Of a stretch of DNA of 5,256 bases, positions 1 through 5,256 are shown piece after piece. The notes under the pieces are model-generated. The model worked only from the letters and a program-made list of their open reading frames with translations, was not told where the DNA came from and did no database searches. Made by a program: the position numbers and the translations under genes. The stretch comes from Clostridia bacterium (GTDB lineage Bacteria; Bacillota; Clostridia; Oscillospirales; CAG-272): contig JAFQPC010000110.1 of the NCBI GenBank assembly GCA_017411935.1, positions 1 to 5,256 of the forward strand, given 5' to 3'. Positions within the stretch are counted from its first letter, which is position 1; each line of letters begins with the position of its first letter.

Positions 1-1614
1 ATCGAAGCAAAGGAAAGCATCGACCGAGGTCCGCAGATTGAGAAGTCCGCGCTTCTCTGCTTCCTTCTCCCACTCCTCGGAATAGCCGTCACCGTCAAAG
101 ATGATTCTCTGATGCTTCGTAAAGGTATCCTTGAGGAGCTTTGCGACCGCCGAATCAAAATCGTCAGCGGCTTCGAGCACGTCAGCAAACTGACGGAAGC
201 TTTCGGCAACCGCCGTATTGAGCACGATGTTGGGCATCGCGATATTCTGCGACGAGCCAAGCATACGGAACTCAAATTTGTTGCCCGTAAACGCCAGCGG
301 CGAGGTGCGGTTTCGGTCGGTGGTATCTTTGCGGAAGGTAGGAATGGTCGGGATTCCGAGGTCCATAATTCCTGCTCTTGCGCCCTTATATGTCTTTCCG
401 TTGACGATCGACCGAATGATCTCGGCAAGCTCTTCGCCAAGGAAGACCGAAACGATGGCAGGGGGGGCTTCGCTCGATCCGAGACGGTGATCGTTGCCCG
501 CGCTTGCGACCGACAGTCGCAGAAGATCCTGATGATCGTCGACTGCCTTGAGGATCGCGGCAAGCATCAGCAAGAACTTTGCGTTCTCGGCAGGGGTCTT
601 GCCCGCATCAAGCAGATTTTTTCCCGTGTCGGTCGAGATCGACCAGTTATTGTGCTTACCCGATCCGCTGACCCCCGAATAGGGCTTTTCGTGCAGAAGG
701 CAAACAAGTCCGTGCTTTTCGGCGATCTTCTTCATATACTCCATGATCAGAAGGTTCTGATCGACCGCCATATTGGTCGTCGCATAGATGGGAGCGAGCT
801 CGTGCTGTGCGGGTGCGGCTTCGTTGTGCTTGGTCTTGGAGTTGATGCCGAGACGCCACAGATTCTCGTCAAGCTCTGCCATAAACGCGCTGATCCTTGA
901 ATTGAGCGGACCGAAATAATGATCCTCGAGCTCCTGACCCTTGGGCGCGGGAGCGCCGAAGAGCGTACGTCCCGTGAATTGCAGATCCTTGCGAAGATCG
1001 TACATTTCCTTATCAATAATAAAGTATTCCTGCTCGGCGCCGACCGTTGTCGAAAGACGCTTGGTCGTCATATCGCCAAAGAGGCGGAGCAGACGAAGCC
1101 CCTGCGCGTTGATGGCGTCCATCGAACGGAGCAGCGGGGTTTTGGTATCAAGCGCCTCACCCGTATAGGAGCAGAACGCCGTGGGAATATAGAGCGAGCC
1201 GTCCTTGACGAAGGCATACGACGCGGGATCCCACGCCGTGTATCCTCTTGCCTCAAAGGTAGCGCGAAGTCCACCCGAGGGAAAAGACGAAGCATCGGAT
1301 TCTCCCTTGATAAGCTCCTTCCCCGAAAATTCCATCACGACCTTGCAGTTTCCGACGGGGGAAATAAAGGAATCGTGCTTCTCTGCCGTCACGCCCGTCA
1401 GCGGCTGGAACCAATGCGTATAGTGGGTCGCGCCCTTTTCGATTGCCCAGTCCTTCATCGCGTTTGCCACGACGTCGGCGACCGACGCGTCGATCGTCTT
1501 GCCCGTCGCGATCGTCTTCATCAGAGATTTATAGACCTCTTTGGGCAATCTCTCACGCATCACATCGTCGTTAAAGACCATACTGCCAAAGATTTCGGGA
1601 ACGTTCTTGTTCAT
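1..1614 (-). CDS. glnN: Type III glutamine synthetase (GSIII), partial at its C-terminus
   Basis: Cytoplasmic enzyme that makes glutamine from glutamate, ammonia and ATP. The frame is open from the ATG at 1614 to the left edge, 538 codons without a stop. The translation follows the GSIII family along its length: THYTHWFQPLTG at residues 63-74, AEKHD at 77-81, a DASSFPSGG stretch at 107-115, GAEQEYF at 192-198 (E194 and E196 as likely metal ligands), KHNEAAPAQHELAP at 262-275, GSGKHNNWS at 317-325 and DTTDRNRTSP at 430-439, then FEFR at 447-450. GSIII proteins are about 700 residues, so roughly 160-170 C-terminal residues lie outside the window. The start is supported by an AAGGAAGGA ribosome binding site 9 bases upstream and by N-terminal agreement with the family (NDDVMRERLPKEVYKSL). 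It has its own promoter, so it is probably a separate transcription unit from the cell-wall genes upstream. Long open frames on the opposite strand here are antisense shadows. Confidence 0.97.
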   Translation of the reverse strand, partial: MNKNVPEIFGSMVFNDDVMRERLPKEVYKSLMKTIATGKTIDASVADVVANAMKDWAIEKGATHYTHWFQPLTGVTAEKHDSFISPVGNCKVVMEFSGKELIKGESDASSFPSGGLRATFEARGYTAWDPASYAFVKDGSLYIPTAFCSYTGEALDTKTPLLRSMDAINAQGLRLLRLFGDMTTKRLSTTVGAEQEYFIIDKEMYDLRKDLQFTGRTLFGAPAPKGQELEDHYFGPLNSRISAFMAELDENLWRLGINSKTKHNEAAPAQHELAPIYATTNMAVDQNLLIMEYMKKIAEKHGLVCLLHEKPYSGVSGSGKHNNWSISTDTGKNLLDAGKTPAENAKFLLMLAAILKAVDDHQDLLRLSVASAGNDHRLGSSEAPPAIVSVFLGEELAEIIRSIVNGKTYKGARAGIMDLGIPTIPTFRKDTTDRNRTSPLAFTGNKFEFRMLGSSQNIAMPNIVLNTAVAESFRQFADVLEAADDFDSAVAKLLKDTFTKHQRIIFDGDGYSEEWEKEAEKRGLLNLRTSVDAFLCFD

Positions 1615-1623
1615 TGTCTTTGA

Positions 1624-1632
1624 TCCTTCCTT
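1624..1632 (-). promoter_or_regulatory. Ribosome binding site of glnN
   Basis: On the minus strand this reads AAGGAAGGA and ends 9 bases before the ATG at 1614. It is a strong Shine-Dalgarno match and fixes the glnN start. Confidence 0.85.
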
Positions 1633-1649
1633 ATTACCAATAATGATTT

Positions 1650-1678
1650 ATTATAATCCTGAATTTTCCATTTGTCAA
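1650..1678 (-). promoter_or_regulatory. Consensus sigma-A promoter for glnN
   Basis: On the minus strand the -35 box TTGACA (1673-1678) and the -10 box TATAAT (1650-1655) both match the vegetative consensus exactly and are separated by exactly 17 bases. Transcription should begin near 1643, giving a leader of about 29 bases that holds the ribosome binding site. The -35 box lies within one arm of a perfect inverted repeat, so a repressor bound there would occlude RNA polymerase. A promoter this strong on a nitrogen-assimilation gene suggests control by repression; that is inference. Confidence 0.85.
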
Positions 1679-1693
1679 GCTTTTTTGACAAAT
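1670..1693. promoter_or_regulatory. Perfect inverted repeat over the glnN -35 box; candidate operator
   Basis: Two 9-base arms, ATTTGTCAA (1670-1678) and TTGACAAAT (1685-1693), are exact reverse complements separated by the six bases GCTTTT. The left arm contains the glnN -35 hexamer and the right arm reaches the last base of the PBP2 stop codon. The core is TGTCA-N8-TGACA. The Bacillus GlnR/TnrA site is TGTNA-N7-TNACA, so the half-sites agree but the spacing is one base longer. A hairpin is possible, but it is AT-rich and not followed by a U tract on either strand, so an operator fits better than a terminator. Confidence 0.5.
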
Positions 1694-3255
1694 CAAGGAT
1701 TGTTTGTCGTTTGTTCAAAATATTTTTGGAGGGTTTGAGCGACCGTTTTCGCCGCTTTCGTACCGCCCTGACCCTCTTCGATCACGCAGGAGAGAACGAT
1801 CTCTGAGGAATCGGTCAGAGCAAATCCCGAAAAGAGCGCATAGTCTTTCTTTCCATTCACCTGCGCCGTACCCGTCTTGCCGCCAACCGTAATTCCAAGC
1901 TTGGAAAGGCTTGAAAAGCCGTCAATTCCTATCACCACCTGCTTCATACCGTCGATCAAGGTTTCATAGGTCTCGTCGGAAAAAGCCACGCGGTCGAGCT
2001 CTTCGGCAGAGGACTCATAAACGACCTCTCCCGTATAATATTTTTTCACCGAACCGAGAAGCTGTGCGCGATACCGTGTGCCGCCGTTGACGACCGACGA
2101 CATATACACGCTCAACTGCAAGGGAGTATAGGCGTGCGTTCCCTGTCCGATCGCAGCGTTCAGCGTCTCTCCCGGTTTCTCGGGGTCGGTCGCCGCTACG
2201 TTGCCCGTCTCGCTTCGAAGCTCCAATCCCGGATCGGCGCCAAGTCCGAGCCGCGTCGTAAACTCTGTCATTCCCTCAACGCCAAGCAGGTCACCGAGAT
2301 GATAGAAAAAGATATTGCAGGAAACACGAATTGCTTCTACGACGTTGATCGGTCCGTGATCTCCCGTACATTGCGGATGGGTCGTATAATCGGGGTGATT
2401 AAAAATATGATTGCATTCAAATTCGGTCTCTTTGCCAAACGTCCCCGTCTCCAGTTTCAGCGTCGGACTCATCTCAAGTCCTGCAAGCGCCGCGCCGACC
2501 TTATAGGTCGAACCGGGGGCATACGTTTCGTTCAGCGCGCGGTTGAGCCACGGATTTCCCGAATGATTGTTCAGGCTCTTGACGTAGTCCTCGTTCACAA
2601 GCTGTGACAGATCGTACGTCGGATAGGAGACCAGCGCCAGCACCTCACCCGTGGTAGGATCAATCGCCGTGAGCGCTCCGCCTTTGGCGGTATCAATCGC
2701 GTCCACATTTTCTTTCAGGCTATCTTCTGCCGCGATTTGAAGATCAATGTCGATCGTCAGATAGATGTCGTTGCCGTGTGTCGGCTCGACCTCATAATAT
2801 TTTTCGATCTGGTTGCCGTTCTCATCGTAACGGATCACCATCACACCGTCCTGACCGCGAAGATATTTTTCGAATGCCGCCTCGCATCCCGAGATACCGA
2901 CCAGCGAATCAAGCGGATAACCGAGCGCAATATACTGCTCGGCGTTCTCGGCAGTGATCTTTCCGAGCTGCCCCAGAATATGCGAGGCAACCCCGGGATA
3001 CTCGTACACACGCTCTGCCTGAATGTCGAAATTGACCCCCTCGATCTGAGTTTCCTCCAGTCGGGTAATGAGCTTGCGGTTGATGCCCTTGGCAATCGTA
3101 TAGGACTGATATTGCCCAAAATCCACGCGCTCCATTTCATAGTACAGCCGAATCAGCGAGGTGATCTCCGATTTTGTATAGCGCGAGGTCGAAAGTCCGT
3201 AACGCTTGACAAAATACTCGGCAACGTCACTCGCGTCGGTATCCTCCCTCGACAT
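1693..3255 (-). CDS. mrdA: Penicillin-binding protein 2, transpeptidase portion downstream of an in-frame stop
   Basis: Class B PBP that cross-links peptidoglycan during lateral wall elongation, working with RodA and MreCD. Counting from the ATG at 3255, this part (520 residues) has the rest of the dimerisation region and a complete transpeptidase domain. The catalytic motif is STYK at 249-252 within YAPGSTYK (S249 is the acyl-enzyme serine), followed by SCN at 312-314 and KTGTA at 460-464; IGQG at 369-372 is also typical. The stop is TGA at 1693-1695. It is in the same frame as the 144-residue fragment ending at 3280, with only TAA and eight sense codons (KKFLARQE) between them. Read through, the product would be about 673 residues, normal for PBP2. 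AGGAG abuts the ATG with no spacing, so independent initiation at 3255 looks poor, and a protein starting there would lack the membrane anchor. The family call is firm; whether it is expressed as functional protein is not. Confidence 0.93.
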   Translation of the reverse strand: MSREDTDASDVAEYFVKRYGLSTSRYTKSEITSLIRLYYEMERVDFGQYQSYTIAKGINRKLITRLEETQIEGVNFDIQAERVYEYPGVASHILGQLGKITAENAEQYIALGYPLDSLVGISGCEAAFEKYLRGQDGVMVIRYDENGNQIEKYYEVEPTHGNDIYLTIDIDLQIAAEDSLKENVDAIDTAKGGALTAIDPTTGEVLALVSYPTYDLSQLVNEDYVKSLNNHSGNPWLNRALNETYAPGSTYKVGAALAGLEMSPTLKLETGTFGKETEFECNHIFNHPDYTTHPQCTGDHGPINVVEAIRVSCNIFFYHLGDLLGVEGMTEFTTRLGLGADPGLELRSETGNVAATDPEKPGETLNAAIGQGTHAYTPLQLSVYMSSVVNGGTRYRAQLLGSVKKYYTGEVVYESSAEELDRVAFSDETYETLIDGMKQVVIGIDGFSSLSKLGITVGGKTGTAQVNGKKDYALFSGFALTDSSEIVLSCVIEEGQGGTKAAKTVAQTLQKYFEQTTNNP

Positions 3256-3282
3256 CTCCTGTCGAGCGAGAAATTTTTTTTA
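3256..3282 (-). other. In-frame ochre codon and A8 tract splitting the PBP2 gene
   Basis: On the minus strand TAA at 3282-3280 is followed by AAA AAA TTT CTC GCT CGA CAG GAG and then ATG at 3255. The interval is exactly nine codons, so the two halves share a frame. The eight codons after the stop read KKFLARQE, which fits the segment PBP2 homologues carry here before the EYFVKRYGL-like stretch. The simplest ancestral codon is TTA (Leu), one T-to-A change at the edge of a shorter A run; other single-base ancestors such as CAA, GAA, AAA or TAT are possible. No indel is needed. Confidence 0.9.
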
Positions 3283-3714
3283 GTAATAAAATTCGTTTGA
3301 CTCCTTGTCGCGAACCTTCTCTACAAAGTGCATCTCGGGGTAGGTTCCCTCGAGAACAAAGTAATCGTCGGCAAGCTTGTCTCCATTGCCCGTGTCGCTC
3401 AGAGCTTCGAGCGTTGCCAAGAGCGAATCGTTGATCTCTCTGCGCGTCTCAGGCATTGCGCCGTACTCGTAGATCAGGTCGTAGCTCGTGGCGTTACCGA
3501 CGATCAGCTTCCCGTTGCGGTCATAGATCTCCCCGCGAAGACCGGGCACGGTATAGGTCTTGATAAATCCATCTTCCTTTGGCGGAAGCAGACTTCCTCG
3601 GATCTGATACACGCCGACGGCGATCAGAAAGGCAAGGCAGATCGCCGAAAAGAAGATCGCGACAAAGAGAAAGCGGGCAGAGATATGACGTCTTTTTTCG
3701 CTTCTTTTTTTCAT
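3280..3714 (-). CDS. mrdA: Penicillin-binding protein 2, N-terminal anchor fragment ending at an in-frame TAA
   Basis: The first 144 residues of the same PBP2 gene. A basic cytoplasmic start (MKKRSEKRRH) leads into one transmembrane helix at about residues 14-36, then the class B PBP signature RGEIYDRNGK at 60-69, which opens the extracellular dimerisation domain. The reading stops at TAA (3280-3282) right after EFYY, in mid-domain. On its own this fragment has no catalytic part. The start at 3714 lies 15 bases after the protease stop as read (29 bases after its restored stop), with AGAGGG 6 bases upstream as ribosome binding site. The type is left as CDS because the remaining sequence is undecayed; if the TAA is real and unsuppressed, the whole locus 1693-3714 is a pseudogene. 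Confidence 0.9.
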   Translation of the reverse strand: MKKRSEKRRHISARFLFVAIFFSAICLAFLIAVGVYQIRGSLLPPKEDGFIKTYTVPGLRGEIYDRNGKLIVGNATSYDLIYEYGAMPETRREINDSLLATLEALSDTGNGDKLADDYFVLEGTYPEMHFVEKVRDKESNEFYY

Positions 3715-3720
3715 TCCCTA

Positions 3721-3729
3721 CCCTCTCTC
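3721..3729 (-). promoter_or_regulatory. Ribosome binding site of mrdA
   Basis: On the minus strand GAGAGAGGG ends 6 bases before the ATG at 3714. It is a moderate Shine-Dalgarno match lying directly after the protease stop codon, which suggests the two genes are co-transcribed and perhaps translationally coupled. Confidence 0.6.
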
Positions 3730-4779
3730 TCAAATATTCAAGGTTATATCAGCGACAGTACAAACACGATAGCAAATACCGCAAGCGCGGCGGCAATTCC
3801 TCCGCTGCAAAAAAACGGTAGAGACACGGTTCTCCTTCGGTGGCGGAAGCAATCCCTCACAGAAGCGGATCTTTTTCCGATCCTTAACTAAGAACACGAT
3901 GCCGAGCACCGCCCCGCCAAGAAAAACACCCTCATAAGCAAGCAACGGAAGCACGGTCGTCAGCACCACGCGCGAGTATTCGGTGAAATCGCTCGTCTGC
4001 ATTTCAAGCAGTTGCGTCATTCCCTCCTCGGAGAGCCACGGTGTCATTCGGTCCATCAACCAAGGCGCGATCACGCCGCCAAGGAAATTGATCGCCATAT
4101 GATACACGATCGAATAGCGAATGCGTCCCGTCTTCACGTAAACAAACGCAAAGAGTGCGCCGACTGCGGCGGCATAGAAGAACTGAAAGAAGTTTCCGTG
4201 AACAAGTCCAAAGAGGATCGCCGACAGCACGACGGCGTATCCCTCGCCAAGAGGAAGCAGACGGTCGCAGACCGTCTTACGGAAGACGAGCTCCTCAAGA
4301 ATCGGTCCGAGGATCGCAACGAAGACAAGGTTGATCCAGAAGGACTGCCCCGACGTCATCTCTGCCACAGGATTCTGAAGCGCATCTCCCAGCAAACTCG
4401 AAAAATAAAAGGTAATAAAGTTACCGATATAATTGCCCACCATCATAAAGGCAAGCGCGATACAAAGCGCGCGCCACCACGATTTTGTTCCCATCGCCAC
4501 GGGTGCCATCGTATCGCTCGGCAAGCGGCGAAGCACAAGATAGAAGCAGGGGAACGCAATAACATAGAGTGTGACGATCGAAAACAGATGGTTTAGCAGT
4601 GCGCTTCCGATCCACTGCGGAGCAAAAAGGTAAAGCGCATAAGACAAAAGATATCCGCCGAGATGATAGGCGATCATCAGCACGCAAGCGGCAAGTCCAA
4701 AGGTGGTAAAATAGCGTTTTGCGTCAGCCTCGGACAATCTGCCCGTGTCGAGCTGGGGTGAAAATTTCAGTTTGTTCAT
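3730..4779 (-). CDS. CPBP-family intramembrane metalloprotease with a frameshifted C-terminus
   Basis: Polytopic membrane protein of the CAAX protease/bacteriocin-processing (CPBP, Abi, Rce1-like) family. As read it has 349 residues. The three catalytic motifs are present: EELVFR (E162, E163, R167), FGLVH (H194) and HMAIN (H227, N231), each in a hydrophobic segment. Other membrane segments are near residues 25-52, 62-83, 103-128, 146-161, 180-215 and 270-298. The start at 4779 (MNKLKF) was chosen over one 28 codons upstream because AAAGGA lies 5 bases before it and the longer form would overlap mreD. After residue 323 (F) the frame yields a tail with four Cys and five Arg. Removing one T from the T7 run at 3809-3815 instead gives a 21-residue hydrophobic helix beginning CSGGIAAALAV and ending FVLSLI, with TAA at 3744-3746 and total length 344. 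The substrate is unknown; family members cleave or regulate membrane proteins and peptides. It sits between mreD and mrdA. Confidence 0.9.
   Translation of the reverse strand: MNKLKFSPQLDTGRLSEADAKRYFTTFGLAACVLMIAYHLGGYLLSYALYLFAPQWIGSALLNHLFSIVTLYVIAFPCFYLVLRRLPSDTMAPVAMGTKSWWRALCIALAFMMVGNYIGNFITFYFSSLLGDALQNPVAEMTSGQSFWINLVFVAILGPILEELVFRKTVCDRLLPLGEGYAVVLSAILFGLVHGNFFQFFYAAAVGALFAFVYVKTGRIRYSIVYHMAINFLGGVIAPWLMDRMTPWLSEEGMTQLLEMQTSDFTEYSRVVLTTVLPLLAYEGVFLGGAVLGIVFLVKDRKKIRFCEGLLPPPKENRVSTVFLQRRNCRRACGICYRVCTVADITLNI
3809..3815 (-). other. T7 run, likely site of a one-base insertion in the protease gene
   Basis: On the minus strand the reading is ACC GTT TTT TTG CAG with seven T. With six T it becomes ACC GTT TTT TGC AGC GGA and continues as an uninterrupted membrane helix to TAA at 3744-3746. 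With eight T it gives a charged, proline-containing tail (starting FAAEELPPRL) and an early stop. Only the six-T version makes biological sense. Confidence 0.8.
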
Positions 4780-4784
4780 AGAAA

Positions 4785-4790
4785 TCCTTT
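4785..4790 (-). promoter_or_regulatory. Ribosome binding site deciding the protease start
   Basis: On the minus strand AAAGGA ends 5 bases before the ATG at 4779. No comparable site precedes the upstream ATG at 4863, so the shorter 349-residue reading is preferred. Confidence 0.8.
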
Positions 4791-4814
4791 CCAAATCATT
4801 TGCTAAAGGTAACA

Positions 4815-5256
4815 TTACTGCCGCATCGTATGATTTCGTCGCTCCTTGAGAGGAAGCGTGCAAAGGGTCAACAAAAAGTACAGCGGCAGGCTAAAGAGCA
4901 GCGTGCAGATCATTTCGGGCAGAAGCACGCCCGAAACAATTCCCGAGAATGAGCCGCCCCCCGTATAGAGCCAAAAGCCTGCGAGCGTAAAGAGCGCCCG
5001 AAGGAGCAGGCTCGGAAGCAGCAGGATCAGCCACGAAAGAAAGCGAGGGAGCATTTTTTCGCTGAGGATCCCCACCGTCAGAATGACCGACAGATAAAGC
5101 AACGGACTAAGCGAGATCCCCACGCCGCCCAGAGAATCGACCGCAACACCGCCCACAACAGCGACGATCGCCGCCGTTCTGCGGTCATCAATCACTGCTA
5201 CGGCAAGCACCGCGCCGAGCATCAGATCAGGCGTAGCGGGCAGATGGCGAAGATTG
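4815..5256 (-). CDS. mreD: Rod shape-determining protein MreD, partial at its N-terminus
   Basis: Integral membrane subunit of the Rod elongation complex, working with MreB, MreC, RodA and PBP2. The frame is open to the right edge; 146 residues are visible and the stop is TAA at 4815-4817. The visible part begins NLRHLPATPDLML. The PDL motif typical of the first loop of MreD sits just before an ATG at 5222, so that ATG is internal and the true start lies outside; about 20-30 residues are missing relative to the usual 160-175. Hydrophobic helices follow at about residues 10-22, 27-43, 49-65, 70-94 and 103-132, including a GGVAVDSLGGVGIS stretch like the family's G-x-D turn, and the protein ends in a basic tail (LKERRNHTMRQ). 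Identification rests on this pattern and on mrdA downstream; sequence conservation in MreD is low. The protease gene follows after 35 bases, and mreC is expected beyond the right edge. Confidence 0.8.
   Translation of the reverse strand, partial: NLRHLPATPDLMLGAVLAVAVIDDRRTAAIVAVVGGVAVDSLGGVGISLSPLLYLSVILTVGILSEKMLPRFLSWLILLLPSLLLRALFTLAGFWLYTGGGSFSGIVSGVLLPEMICTLLFSLPLYFLLTLCTLPLKERRNHTMRQ

Noticed and set aside
112..1623. Long open frames on the plus strand (112-900 and 919-1623)
   Set aside because: They lie wholly antisense to glnN, whose minus-strand translation matches GSIII motif by motif. Their proteins are Arg/His/Ile-rich without recognisable domains, as expected of antisense shadows.
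1670..1693. Rho-independent terminator for mrdA
   Set aside because: The hairpin is AT-rich, overlaps the stop codon and has no U tract after it on either strand.
3274..3281. Transcriptional slippage on the A8 run rescuing PBP2
   Set aside because: The TAA begins at the first A of the run, so gaining or losing A leaves the stop in place while breaking the downstream frame.
3808..3814. Programmed -1 ribosomal frameshift at T TTT TTG in the protease
   Set aside because: The heptamer fits the slippery pattern, but a -1 shift leads into the FAAEELPPRL-type frame with an early stop. The sensible helix needs the opposite (+1) shift, equal to loss of one T.
2134..3891. Plus-strand open frames opposite PBP2 and the protease end (2134-2607, 2737-3300, 3328-3891)
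   Set aside because: Antisense to strongly recognised coding sequence, with no family features.
4012..4596. Plus-strand open frame opposite the protease
   Set aside because: Charged, low-information translation antisense to the catalytic motifs of the CPBP protease; an opposite-strand shadow.
4780..4863. Upstream start for the protease at 4863
   Set aside because: It would add 28 residues with no ribosome binding site and overlap mreD by 49 bases, whereas the ATG at 4779 has AAAGGA 5 bases before it.
5220..5222. ATG at 5222 as the start of mreD
   Set aside because: The frame stays open to the edge and the residues before it (ATPDL) fit the conserved loop preceding this MreD helix, so the ATG is internal.
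1..5256. CRISPR array, tRNA, rRNA, insertion sequence, toxin-antitoxin or phage defence system
   Set aside because: No spaced direct repeats, terminal inverted repeats, transposase motifs or structured RNA signatures were seen by eye, and the window is almost fully occupied by four housekeeping-type genes.

Overview
The window reads as a chromosomal segment from an anaerobic Gram-positive bacterium of class Clostridia, roughly balanced in GC. This rests on gene content: an MreD-MrdA elongasome cluster with SpoVD/PBP2-like low-GC Gram-positive features, a type III glutamine synthetase (common in Clostridia and Bacteroidota), strong AAGGA-type ribosome binding sites and a consensus sigma-A promoter. 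I cannot place it to family or genus from sequence alone. All real genes lie on the minus strand, so the biological order runs from the right edge to the left edge. No gene-free stretch exceeds 80 bases.

Right edge to 4815: the C-terminal part of MreD, whose N-terminus lies outside the window. At 4779 to about 3730: a CPBP-family (CAAX/Rce1-like) intramembrane metalloprotease with all catalytic motifs. At 3714 to 1693: penicillin-binding protein 2 (MrdA/PbpA type), the transpeptidase of lateral wall growth. The three genes are separated by 35 and about 15 to 29 bases and look like one operon. MreD and PBP2 belong to the Rod complex; the membrane protease between them is the unexpected member.

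After PBP2 comes a 78-base gap with a consensus promoter (TTGACA, 17-base spacer, TATAAT) whose -35 box lies in one arm of a perfect 9-base inverted repeat. It drives glnN, type III glutamine synthetase, which runs off the left edge after 538 codons.

The most notable observations are two coding lesions in adjacent genes. The PBP2 gene is interrupted by one in-frame TAA next to an A8 run, with both sides in the same frame and otherwise intact. The protease gene has one extra T in a T7 run: removing it turns a Cys/Arg-rich tail into a clean terminal transmembrane helix ending in its own TAA. Either these are sequence errors at homopolymers, or this lineage is damaging its rod-elongation operon. 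I see no CRISPR array, RNA gene, insertion sequence or defence system here.
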